DNA from: JAWOGN01 sp046496815
GTDB taxonomy: Bacteria > Desulfobacterota > DSM-4660 > Desulfatiglandales > Desulfatiglandaceae
Assembly: GCA_046496815.1 (NCBI GenBank)
Contig: JAWOGN010000101.1
Span: 1 to 8,456 of the forward strand
DNA length: 8,456 bases
Direction of reading: 5' to 3'
Shown: positions 1 through 6,257 of the stretch, one piece after another
Position numbering within the stretch: the stretch's first letter is position 1
Layout of the letters: each line of letters opens with the position of its first letter
Position numbers and translations under genes: made by a program
The notes under the pieces: generated by a model
Database searches by the model: none
The model's input: the letters and a program-made list of their open reading frames with translations, nothing else
Told to the model about the DNA's origin: nothing

Positions 1-2
1 TT

Positions 3-1154
3 GCGCAGAAGGATTTCATCATTCAAACCCGTCGAGACCTCCATCGGATACCGGAGACGGCCTACACGGAACGTAAAACATCCGCCTATGTGACGGATGC
101 CTTGACCCGAGAGGGACTTCAAGTTCAAAGCGAAATTGCCCGGTTCGGCGTGGTCGGCCTGATGGATACGAAAAAGCCCGGTCCGACCCTGATGATCCGT
201 GCCGACATGGATGCCCTTCCCATCGAGGAAGCGACCGGACTTCCCTTTACCTCAATCCACCCAGGCGCCATGCACGCATGCGGCCATGACGCCCACATGG
301 CCATGGTACTGGGAGCAGCCAGGGTTCTCAGCGGGATGCGCGATAAACTGAACGGGAATATTAAATTTCTTTTCCAGCCCGCGGAAGAAGGCCCGGGCGG
401 TGCGAAACCCATGATCGATGCCGGGGTGATGGAAAACCCCGGGGTCGATTATGCCCTGGGCTGTCATGTGTGGCCGGGTATTCCGGAAGGGGTCATCGGT
501 ATCAAACCGGGGGTGTTCATGGCGGCCATGAACCGTTTTGATATCAAAATCATCGGCGAAGGCGGCCATGGAGCCATGCCGCATTTGTGCGTCGACGCCC
601 TGGAGGTGGCCACTCAGGTTGTCGGCGCGCTCCAGCGTATCGTGAGCCGGCAGATGAACCCGCTCCACCCGACGGTCCTCACCATCGGCAGGTTTCACGC
701 CGGGACGGCCTTCAATATCATCCCGAGTGTCGCTGAGATGTCGGGAACGACCCGGACCTTCGACACGGAAACCTGGAAAAACCTGGAGGTGCGCATTGAA
801 AAAGTCGTTCGAGGGATTTGCGAAGCCATGGGAGCCCAGTATGAACTGAACTTCCAATTCAGCTACCCGCCGACCGTAAACGATGCCGCCTTCTCACAAA
901 GGGTGCGGGCCTGCGCGGAAAAGGTCGTGGGCGGAGACCGGGTCGTGGAACCCGAACCGACCATGGGCGGAGAGGACATGTCTTATTACTTGCAGAAAGC
1001 AAAAGGCTGTTTCTTTGCCCTCGGGGTCGGGCGAGAAGGGAGTGCCAATCTCCATCATTCAAAATTCGATCTTAACGAGGATGTTTTGCTCATCGGGGCG
1101 GAAATGTATTGTCAGGTGGCCTTGGACCTGCTGGGTCGGAGCGGTGGGGCTTAA
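3..1154 (+). CDS. M20-family metallo-amidohydrolase (hippurate/N-acyl-amino-acid hydrolase type), 5' partial
   Basis: A zinc-type amidohydrolase that probably removes the acyl group from N-acyl amino acids or similar small amides in the cytoplasm. The frame is open to the left edge and begins inside the family N-terminus (RRDLHRIPE), so the real start lies outside the window; the GTG at 90 is internal. 383 residues are visible, against about 390 usual, so only a short piece is missing. Numbering from base 3, the visible metal-site motifs are RADMDALPIEE, HACGHDAH (91-98, Cys and His ligands), PAEEG (Glu128/129, catalytic base and ligand), GCHVWP (His155), GGED (322-325) and LHHSKFD (351-357, last His ligand). 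The dimerisation (lid) domain sits around 165-280 with GGHGAMPH at its start. It ends in TAA, 30 bases from the convergent gamma-glutamyltransferase gene. All key residues are intact. The substrate cannot be told; indole-acetyl-amino acid, hippurate and aminobenzoyl-glutamate hydrolases share these motifs. Confidence 0.95.
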   Translation, partial: AQKDFIIQTRRDLHRIPETAYTERKTSAYVTDALTREGLQVQSEIARFGVVGLMDTKKPGPTLMIRADMDALPIEEATGLPFTSIHPGAMHACGHDAHMAMVLGAARVLSGMRDKLNGNIKFLFQPAEEGPGGAKPMIDAGVMENPGVDYALGCHVWPGIPEGVIGIKPGVFMAAMNRFDIKIIGEGGHGAMPHLCVDALEVATQVVGALQRIVSRQMNPLHPTVLTIGRFHAGTAFNIIPSVAEMSGTTRTFDTETWKNLEVRIEKVVRGICEAMGAQYELNFQFSYPPTVNDAAFSQRVRACAEKVVGGDRVVEPEPTMGGEDMSYYLQKAKGCFFALGVGREGSANLHHSKFDLNEDVLLIGAEMYCQVALDLLGRSGGA

Positions 1155-1184
1155 CCTGCACGCCTCTCTCATGCATCAATCCGA

Positions 1185-2810
1185 TCAATACCCGATCGCA
1201 CACCCGTCCTTCCTTCTGTCGGATGCGCCCAAGAGGACATCCTGAACGCGGTCCAGATAAATGGCCTGCCCGCCCCCCACCTGATTGACTGCAGGGGGCG
1301 GCATCAGGGGAGTATGCCCCTTGTCTCGCAGCACGGACACACTTGCCTCCGGAATGCCCGGCTCCAGATACACGTCTTTTCCCCGGAAATGCCTGATTCT
1401 CGGAGCGTCGACCGCTTCCTGCAAATTCATCTTGAAATCGATAAGGTTGACCAGAAACTGAACATGCCCCTGGGGTTGCATGTCTCCCCCCACGACACCG
1501 AAGCTCATGACAAACTTGCCGTCCTTGAATACCATTGCCGGTATGATGGTGTGCATGGGTCGTTTCCGGGGTTCCAGCCGGTTGGGGTGTTGGGGGTCCA
1601 GTGAAAACGAATTTCCTCTGTTTTGAAGCACGATGCCCGTTCCGTCCACCACCATACCGGAGCCGAACGCCATAAAAATACTGCTGATAAAGGAAACCGC
1701 GTTCCGGTCCCGATCGACTGCCGTAACGAACACCGTATCCGACCCGCGGCTGTGGTGCGTCGCTGCCGGGGGATCCATGGCCGCGCGGTCGTCAATTTTT
1801 CTTCTCCACTTCTCTGCATAGTCCTTAGAAATAAGGCGATCAACCGGGACATCCTCGAAATCCGGATCGGCAATGAAGCAGTCTCGGTCACGAAATGCAA
1901 TCTTTTTCGCCTCTATCAACAGATGAAGGTATTCCGGGCTGTTGTGTCCCATGCCGCCGATATCATATCCTTCCAAAATATTTAACATCTCCAAGGCAGC
2001 GACCCCTTGCCCGTTCGGCGGGAGCTCATAAATGGTATACCCCCGGTAAAAGGTGGATATGGGATCGACCCAGCGCGTTGTGTGCCTTTCAAAATCCTTC
2101 TCGCAAAGAAGCCCGTTGTTTTTCTCCGAGAAATTTATAATGGCTTTGCAGATTTCACCTTTATAGAAGCTCTCGACACCCTGAGCTGTAATCGCACGAT
2201 AGGTCTTGGCGAGATCCTCGTTTTTGAACACGTCTCCGGGCTTCGGCGCTTTTCCATCAACAAGATAGGCCTTTGAAGCAGACCCGTGGGCGAGGAGGAT
2301 GTCTTTCGCGTGGTTCCATTCACCGGCAATCAGTTCCGTGACCGGGAACCCATTTTCCGCGTAGTAAATGGCATCCTCGAACACGTCGCCGAGCCCGAGA
2401 TTTCCATACCGCGCGATTGCTTCCGCCCACCCATGCAGTGCCCCAGGCACCGTGACCGCCAACATACCCCGCTCCGGCATGGCCGTCATATTTCTTTCCC
2501 GGAAGTAGTTTACCTCAGCCTTTTCAGGGGCCCCTCCACTGGCGTTCATGCCGATGATTTTATTTTGTTTGGGCAAATGAATGAGCGCAAAAGCGTCCCC
2601 GCCGATCCCCACAGAATGGGGTTCGACCACGTTCAGCGTGCTGACCATGGCCACGGCCGCATCGACGGCATTTCCCCCTTTCGACAACGCCTTGTATCCG
2701 GAGAGGGTCGCTAAATGCTGACTCGAAGCGACCATTCCCTGTGACCCCATGGCCACGGATCTTTGCGCGAAGCCGCCGGTTTCTCGCTTTTGATTATATG
2801 AAAACTGCAT
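1185..2810 (-). CDS. ggt: Gamma-glutamyltransferase, cytosolic YwrD-like type
   Basis: An N-terminal nucleophile hydrolase that cleaves gamma-glutamyl amide bonds, as in glutathione or other gamma-glutamyl compounds, after cutting itself into a large and a small chain. The 541-residue product has the family N-terminus (MVASSQHLATLSGYKAL, GGNAVDAAVA, VGIGGDAF). The predicted self-cleavage point is before Thr359 in GSDTVFVTAVD, giving chains of about 358 and 183 residues. Further on are SSIFMAFGSGMV, GTGIVLQNRG and GGDMQPQGH (441-449), followed by NLQEAVDAPR. There is no signal peptide, so it should be cytoplasmic, unlike the periplasmic E. coli enzyme. The residue after the nucleophile is Val rather than the second Thr of classical GGTs, and the usual TPGG/SPGG reads VVGG; LQNRG and MQPQGH are typical of the YwrD-like branch. 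The start is fixed by a good GGAGG site. It converges on the M20 gene and has its own likely promoter. Confidence 0.95.
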   Translation of the reverse strand: MQFSYNQKRETGGFAQRSVAMGSQGMVASSQHLATLSGYKALSKGGNAVDAAVAMVSTLNVVEPHSVGIGGDAFALIHLPKQNKIIGMNASGGAPEKAEVNYFRERNMTAMPERGMLAVTVPGALHGWAEAIARYGNLGLGDVFEDAIYYAENGFPVTELIAGEWNHAKDILLAHGSASKAYLVDGKAPKPGDVFKNEDLAKTYRAITAQGVESFYKGEICKAIINFSEKNNGLLCEKDFERHTTRWVDPISTFYRGYTIYELPPNGQGVAALEMLNILEGYDIGGMGHNSPEYLHLLIEAKKIAFRDRDCFIADPDFEDVPVDRLISKDYAEKWRRKIDDRAAMDPPAATHHSRGSDTVFVTAVDRDRNAVSFISSIFMAFGSGMVVDGTGIVLQNRGNSFSLDPQHPNRLEPRKRPMHTIIPAMVFKDGKFVMSFGVVGGDMQPQGHVQFLVNLIDFKMNLQEAVDAPRIRHFRGKDVYLEPGIPEASVSVLRDKGHTPLMPPPAVNQVGGGQAIYLDRVQDVLLGASDRRKDGCAIGY

Positions 2811-2814
2811 TTTT

Positions 2815-2821
2815 GACCTCC
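2815..2821 (-). promoter_or_regulatory. Ribosome binding site of the gamma-glutamyltransferase gene
   Basis: On the minus strand this reads GGAGGTC and lies about 5 bases before the ATG at 2810. It supports that ATG over the internal Met21 as the start. Confidence 0.75.
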
Positions 2822-2842
2822 GCTTCCCCTAAGACCATTGAC

Positions 2843-2871
2843 TGCATACTAAAAACGGCGGAATAAGTCAA
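2843..2871 (-). promoter_or_regulatory. Candidate sigma-70 promoter for the gamma-glutamyltransferase gene
   Basis: The minus strand reads TTGACT, a 17-base spacer, then TATGCA. The -35 box matches consensus at 5 of 6 positions; the -10 box is weaker. It lies about 33 bases upstream of the ATG, which would give a short leader containing the ribosome binding site. It was found by eye only. Confidence 0.4.
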
Positions 2872-2941
2872 AAACAGGTGGCGCGTTGAAAGCGAGATTC
2901 CGACGGCCCCCAGCGCACGATTCCAAGGGTTCGGCTTTTTC

Positions 2942-2970
2942 TTGCCTATGGCAGCCTGTTGCGATATAAG
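2942..2970 (+). promoter_or_regulatory. Candidate sigma-70 promoter facing the protease gene
   Basis: The plus strand reads TTGCCT, a 17-base spacer, then TATAAG. The -10 box is 5 of 6 and the -35 box 4 of 6 to consensus. Transcription would begin near 2977 and run about 265 bases before the protease ATG, an unusually long leader that would contain the hairpin near 3124 and the small open frame at 3059. It was found by eye only. Confidence 0.4.
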
Positions 2971-3058
2971 ATAAAACTTCAATCGACTGAATCTTCAAAA
3001 CGCTGTTTCCGCCTCGATACAATTCGGATGGTGCTACGGAACGCTTGCCGATGCCCAC

Positions 3059-3229
3059 ATGAACCGCAGCAAAACATTCGGTGGACGCGATTTTTTGTCG
3101 CAGATACATGGGTCCATGCGGTACGGCGGAGCACCGGGAATCCCCGCCGAGGGGGTCCGCAAAGGTCAAGCATTAGAAGCAGGTCGCCACAGAAGTTCGA
3201 TAAAAGGCTTCCAATCAAAAGGGTTTTAA
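3059..3229 (+). CDS. Possible small ORF, 56 codons, unrecognised
   Basis: ATG at 3059 opens a 56-residue basic, glycine-rich frame (begins MNRSKTFGGRDFLSQIHG) that stops with TAA at 3227. The stop overlaps the AAGGAG site of the next gene, an arrangement that would allow translational coupling to the protease. The frame stays open upstream to 2975 but without ATG, GTG or TTG. There is no convincing ribosome binding site before 3059, no membrane segment, and no family recognised. Other frames here are also open, so this may be chance or a decayed gene tail. Confidence 0.2.
   Translation: MNRSKTFGGRDFLSQIHGSMRYGGAPGIPAEGVRKGQALEAGRHRSSIKGFQSKGF
3124..3149. repeat. GC-rich inverted repeat (hairpin)
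   Basis: CGGCGG at 3124-3129 pairs perfectly with CCGCCG at 3144-3149 around a 14-base loop that can itself add two G:C pairs. An overlapping alternative stem pairs ATCCCC (3140-3145) with GGGGGT (3151-3156) over a 5-base loop. The two are mutually exclusive. No T-run follows, so it is not an intrinsic terminator. Confidence 0.5.
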
Positions 3230-3233
3230 GGAG
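3228..3233 (+). promoter_or_regulatory. Ribosome binding site of the serine protease gene
   Basis: AAGGAG sits 9 bases before the ATG at 3243 and fixes that start. The site overlaps the TAA of the small upstream frame. Confidence 0.75.
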
Positions 3234-3242
3234 ACCCGGGAC

Positions 3243-3923
3243 ATGAGGTACCTCATCGTCATCGCCTCTTTTTTTGTGTTGAATTCGAGTTTTCAATCAG
3301 AGGCGCAACAAATTGATAAAATAAGCGAAATAGAAACCCGAGTCGTCGCCATATGTTCAAACAAACCGGACACGAGAAATATATTGGGTACCGGATTCAT
3401 CGCTGAGGAAACCGGAGTGGTTGTGACGGCAGACCATGTGATATTCGATGAACAAAAAAACAGTGTCCACAAAGATCTTTTCTGCAGTTGGCCTACCTAT
3501 CCGGAACCCCTATGGTTTCGGCTCCACATCGCCAAAAGATTCAAGCAAGGTCCCAACGGCAGAGACATCGCCTTACTGCGAATTGCTTCCGATAACACAA
3601 TGCGATCATTTCCATACTTGGAGATTGGAAACAACTTTGAAGTGGGTGATCCCATTTTGATCATCGGCTTTCCGTTTGTTTTTGACAAAATCTATCATTG
3701 GCCCCTTTTCAGGAGCGGAATCATCGCCTCAACAGGATATAAATATCAAAGCAGTCGGGTCATGGTATTGGATTTGCCGGCTGTCGAGGGCTATAGCGGA
3801 TCTCCCGTGTTTAATTTGAGAACCAACAAGGTGGTAGGCATCATCAGAGGCGGTTCGGCCTCAAGAAAGGAGGCGGACTTTTCAGTCGCCGTGGTTATCG
3901 AAAAAGAGGACTTGGAAAATTAG
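3243..3923 (+). CDS. Exported trypsin-like (S1 family) serine protease, single domain
   Basis: A 226-residue protein with a Sec signal peptide: a basic start (MRY), a hydrophobic stretch at about 4-14, and a likely cut after Ala21 (SEA|QQ). The mature part is one chymotrypsin-fold domain with all three catalytic residues in family context: His65 in VVTADHVI, Asp108 in GRDIALLRI and Ser185 in GYSGSPVF (the GxSGxP motif). GTGFIAEETGVVVTADH is the usual first-barrel signature. There is no PDZ domain, so it is not a full DegP/HtrA protein; it resembles the free-standing trypsin-like peptidases of the cell envelope. It ends soon after the last barrel strand. My hand count gives about 46% G+C over 3301-3840, visibly below the M20 gene (lines counted there are above 60%), hinting at separate ancestry. 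The hybrid kinase gene follows after 84 bases on the same strand, so a shared transcript is possible. The substrate is unknown; the protein could also act as a stress sensor. Confidence 0.88.
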   Translation: MRYLIVIASFFVLNSSFQSEAQQIDKISEIETRVVAICSNKPDTRNILGTGFIAEETGVVVTADHVIFDEQKNSVHKDLFCSWPTYPEPLWFRLHIAKRFKQGPNGRDIALLRIASDNTMRSFPYLEIGNNFEVGDPILIIGFPFVFDKIYHWPLFRSGIIASTGYKYQSSRVMVLDLPAVEGYSGSPVFNLRTNKVVGIIRGGSASRKEADFSVAVVIEKEDLEN

Positions 3924-3939
3924 GGGTGGAAGCAAATAG

Positions 3940-4032
3940 ATGGACATCAAAATGATGATCCGAAGCCTGGTTCCCTGTCGCCGCCAAAGGCCGGGACGGA
4001 GTGTTTATTGCGTATGGACGGTTCACCCATGA
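3940..4032 (+). CDS. Possible 30-codon leader ORF before the kinase gene
   Basis: ATG at 3940 opens a 30-residue basic frame (starts MDIKMMIRSLVPCRRQ) whose TGA at 4030 overlaps the ATG at 4029 that is a possible kinase start, forming ATGA. Only a weak purine-rich site (GGTGGAAG) precedes it. It could be a translationally coupling leader or simply chance; no known peptide is recognised. Confidence 0.15.
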   Translation: MDIKMMIRSLVPCRRQRPGRSVYCVWTVHP

Positions 4033-5669
4033 AGGATACGGATAAGACAAAAGCCCAACTCCTGGAGGAGTTGACGGCACTGCGGAAAGAAATTCGCGCC
4101 CTGCAATCTCAGGTGGGCAGCCACAAAGAGTCCCAAAACGCTCTCCGCGAGAGCGACAAAAGATATCGCAGCCTTTTTGACAACATCCGGGACTTTATCT
4201 ATACCCACGATCTCGAGGGTCGGTTTCTCACGATTAACCGCTCGGCCGCCCAAACCATAGGATACACCCCCCGGGAACTCATCGGTTTGCCCATCAGCGA
4301 CTTGATGCTTGCAGAACACCGTCGTGCCTTCCTTGACGAGTATTTGCCGCAGATAAAAGAAGAGGGGTTTTTCAATGGCGTGACGCAGTATCTGGCGAAA
4401 GACGGCAAAAAACACTACATAGAGTATCGCAGCCTCATGGTGAAACAAGAAGGACAGGAACCTTATGTGAGCGGCATCGGCCGCGATATTACCGATCGCA
4501 TTCTCAGCCAGGGCGAAGTGAAAAAGCTGGAACGACAACTCCAGCAAGCCCAAAAGATGGAGGCAATAGGGACCTTGGCCGGGGGTATTGCCCATGATTT
4601 CAACAATCTTCTCATGGGTATTCTGGGAAATACCTCTCTCATGCTTCTGGACATGGACGAAAACCACCCCCAGTACGAAAGATTGAAGGTCATCGAACGA
4701 CACGTGCGACTCGGTGCAGACCTAACCAAACAGCTTTTGGGATTTGCCCGGGGCGGTAAATACGAGGCCAAACCCACCGACCTCAATGAACTTGTCAAGA
4801 AAAGTGTGGGAATGTTCGGGCGCACGAAAAAAGAAATCACCATCCATACAAAATTTGTGGAAAACGTGTGGACGGTGGAATTGGACCGCGGACAGATTGA
4901 GCACGTTCTTTTGAATCTTTACGTGAATGCCTGGCAGGCCATGCCCGGGCCCGGCCAGCTGTATATCGAAACCGAAAATATCGTGCTGGATGAGCATTAT
5001 GTTAAACCCTATGAAGTCACGCCGGGCAGGTATGTCAGATTGTCCATTACGGACACGGGCGTTGGGATGGATAAGCCGACCCAGCGGCGAATATTTGAAC
5101 CGTTTTTTACAACCAAGGAAATGGGCCGTGGAACCGGTCTGGGCCTGGCTTCCGTCTACGGAATCATAAAGAACCATGGCGGGTATATCAACGTTTACAG
5201 TGAGAAAAATGAAGGGACCATTTTTAGGATTTATCTCCCGGCTTCTGACAAAGACGTGCCTGAATCAACAAGCTTTCCGGAGGCGTTGCTCAAAGGCACG
5301 GAAACGCTTCTCCTTGTGGATGATGAAGATATCATCATTGAGGTCGGCAAGCAGATGCTCGAGAGCCTCGGCTATGAGGTTCTCCTGGCCAAAAGCGGTG
5401 GTGAGGCCATCGACCTATACACAAAGAACCGGGACAAAGTCGACATGGTGATTCTTGACATGATCATGCCGGAAATGGGAGGAGGAGAAACCTACGATAG
5501 GCTGAAAGCAATCAACCCAACCATAAAGGTGCTCCTTTCAAGCGGATACAGCATCAACGAGAAGGCCGACGCAATATTGAAACAGGGGTGCAACGGGTTT
5601 ATCCAAAAACCGTTCGATTTAAGAAAACTGTCTCGAAAGATCAGAACGGTTCTGAAAAAGAATGAATAG
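4008..5669 (+). CDS. Cytoplasmic PAS-domain hybrid histidine kinase with C-terminal receiver
   Basis: A signal-transduction kinase of 553 residues counted from TTG 4008. The order is: a coiled coil at about 12-50, one PAS domain at about 53-165 (YRSLFDNIRDFIYTHD to GIGRDITDR), a short linker helix, a dimerisation/phosphoacceptor domain with His196 in GGIAHDFNN, and a catalytic ATPase domain. The ATPase domain shows an N box around Asn307 (NLYVNAWQAM), DTGVGMD at 349-355, FEPFFTTK at 363-370 and GRGTGLGL at 373-380. A receiver domain (about 433-550) follows, with acidic residues at 438-440, phosphoacceptor Asp484 in LDMIMPEM and Lys534 in QKPF. No membrane segment or DNA-binding domain is present, so it senses inside the cell and must pass phosphate to another protein. 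TTG 4008 has GGAG 6 bases upstream; ATG 4014 and ATG 4029 are alternatives. No separate response regulator is adjacent. Confidence 0.93.
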   Translation: MRMDGSPMKDTDKTKAQLLEELTALRKEIRALQSQVGSHKESQNALRESDKRYRSLFDNIRDFIYTHDLEGRFLTINRSAAQTIGYTPRELIGLPISDLMLAEHRRAFLDEYLPQIKEEGFFNGVTQYLAKDGKKHYIEYRSLMVKQEGQEPYVSGIGRDITDRILSQGEVKKLERQLQQAQKMEAIGTLAGGIAHDFNNLLMGILGNTSLMLLDMDENHPQYERLKVIERHVRLGADLTKQLLGFARGGKYEAKPTDLNELVKKSVGMFGRTKKEITIHTKFVENVWTVELDRGQIEHVLLNLYVNAWQAMPGPGQLYIETENIVLDEHYVKPYEVTPGRYVRLSITDTGVGMDKPTQRRIFEPFFTTKEMGRGTGLGLASVYGIIKNHGGYINVYSEKNEGTIFRIYLPASDKDVPESTSFPEALLKGTETLLLVDDEDIIIEVGKQMLESLGYEVLLAKSGGEAIDLYTKNRDKVDMVILDMIMPEMGGGETYDRLKAINPTIKVLLSSGYSINEKADAILKQGCNGFIQKPFDLRKLSRKIRTVLKKNE

Positions 5670-5743
5670 CTTTTCCGGCGGTTTGCAAGCATTATTAGGG
5701 GATGCACTGAGGACTCAAGCGCCGGCTTAGAACCCACGAAAAC

Positions 5744-5749
5744 GGAGGA
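5744..5749 (+). promoter_or_regulatory. Ribosome binding site deciding a non-ATG start
   Basis: GGAGGA lies 5 bases before GTG 5755 and 8 bases before TTG 5758. No ATG is nearby in frame, so the decarboxylase-family gene must start at one of these two codons. Confidence 0.7.
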
Positions 5750-5754
5750 CACTT

Positions 5755-6153
5755 GTGTTGAGCGACGAGGAGATTGGAAAAAGAACGCAGGAAACCGCAA
5801 ATAAGCTCTTCGGAAAGGGGATCAAAATGGATCCCCCTTATCGGATTTGGAAATCGTTCGACAAAAATCTTGCCAACGACTTCTCCAAATTCATCACCGG
5901 CAATCTGTACTCCCGGACTGTCCTCACACTGCCGGAGAGGCAGATGGCGGCGTGTGCAATGCTGGCAGCGCTTCGTGCCACGGGGGAACTGAGGCTCCAC
6001 GTGAACGCAGCGTTGAATGTGGGCTGCGATCCCGGCAAACTCGCGGAGATTTTTTTCCAACTGGCGACCTACGCGGGTATGCCTGCGGTTAACGAGGCAC
6101 TGGCGGTCTATCGGGACGTTCTTAGAGAAAGGGGGGAATGGCCCATTGAATGA
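5755..6153 (+). CDS. Carboxymuconolactone decarboxylase family protein (PcaC-like)
   Basis: A 132-residue all-helical protein of the CMD/AhpD superfamily, matching the usual length of about 130. The family core is clear at about 53-120: RTVLTLPERQMAACAML, then ELRLHVNAALNVG (His82) and AEIFFQLATYAGMPAVNEAL. This is the pattern of gamma-carboxymuconolactone decarboxylase PcaC, which acts in protocatechuate breakdown. The AhpD-type CxxC redox pair is absent: the only cysteines are Cys67 and Cys91, far apart. Many relatives with this pattern do not act in the beta-ketoadipate pathway, and no pca gene is nearby, so the reaction is open. It starts at GTG (or TTG 5758) after a strong GGAGGA site, 85 bases past the kinase. 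The thioesterase gene follows 104 bases downstream. Confidence 0.88.
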   Translation: MLSDEEIGKRTQETANKLFGKGIKMDPPYRIWKSFDKNLANDFSKFITGNLYSRTVLTLPERQMAACAMLAALRATGELRLHVNAALNVGCDPGKLAEIFFQLATYAGMPAVNEALAVYRDVLRERGEWPIE

Positions 6154-6257
6154 GGGGATAAACGGGCAAACTCGACACGCACAGGTCCTTCACCGTTTCA
6201 CCCAATGCTTTGTGATTCAATCTCATCCATCAACGATCTGAAGCCGACAAAAAAGCG

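Larger units (their letters stand above)
2811..3242. other. Divergent intergenic region, about 430 bases, no recognised gene
   Basis: This stretch separates the minus-strand gamma-glutamyltransferase from the plus-strand protease. It holds one candidate promoter in each direction, GC-rich inverted repeats around 3124-3156, and several simultaneously open but unrecognisable frames on both strands, including one of 84 codons from 2975 to 3229. None of the translations resembles a family I know. The part from 2977 onward could be a long 5' leader of the protease, a small RNA, or the eroded remains of a gene. Confidence 0.6.

Noticed and set aside
90..92. GTG as the start of the M20 amidohydrolase
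   Set aside because: The same frame is open to the window edge and the upstream residues (RRDLHRIPE) are the conserved family N-terminus, so this GTG is an internal valine codon.
252..857. 201-residue minus-strand open frame inside the M20 gene
   Set aside because: It is the antisense shadow of a well-supported enzyme whose motifs are all in the plus frame.
3059..3242. Group II intron or retron RNA before the protease
   Set aside because: The hairpins prompted the idea, but no reverse transcriptase gene and no domain V-like sequence is present in the window.
2849..3296. Minus-strand open frames of about 105 residues in the divergent region
   Set aside because: They overlap each other, the candidate promoter and the protease start, have no ribosome binding site, and the residue content does not resemble a known protein.
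4023..4703. 226-residue minus-strand open frame inside the kinase gene
   Set aside because: It is opposite the PAS and phosphoacceptor domains, which are unmistakable in the plus frame, and carries no recognisable motif.
5641..5655. Perfect palindrome TCAGAAC-G-GTTCTGA as operator or terminator
   Set aside because: It lies inside the last codons of the kinase receiver domain, is followed by A-rich rather than T-rich sequence on the plus strand, and can be explained by coding constraint.
5675..5725. CCGGCG and CGCCGG as a terminator after the kinase
   Set aside because: The arms are only 6 bases with a loop of nearly 40 bases and no T-run, so this is most likely chance.
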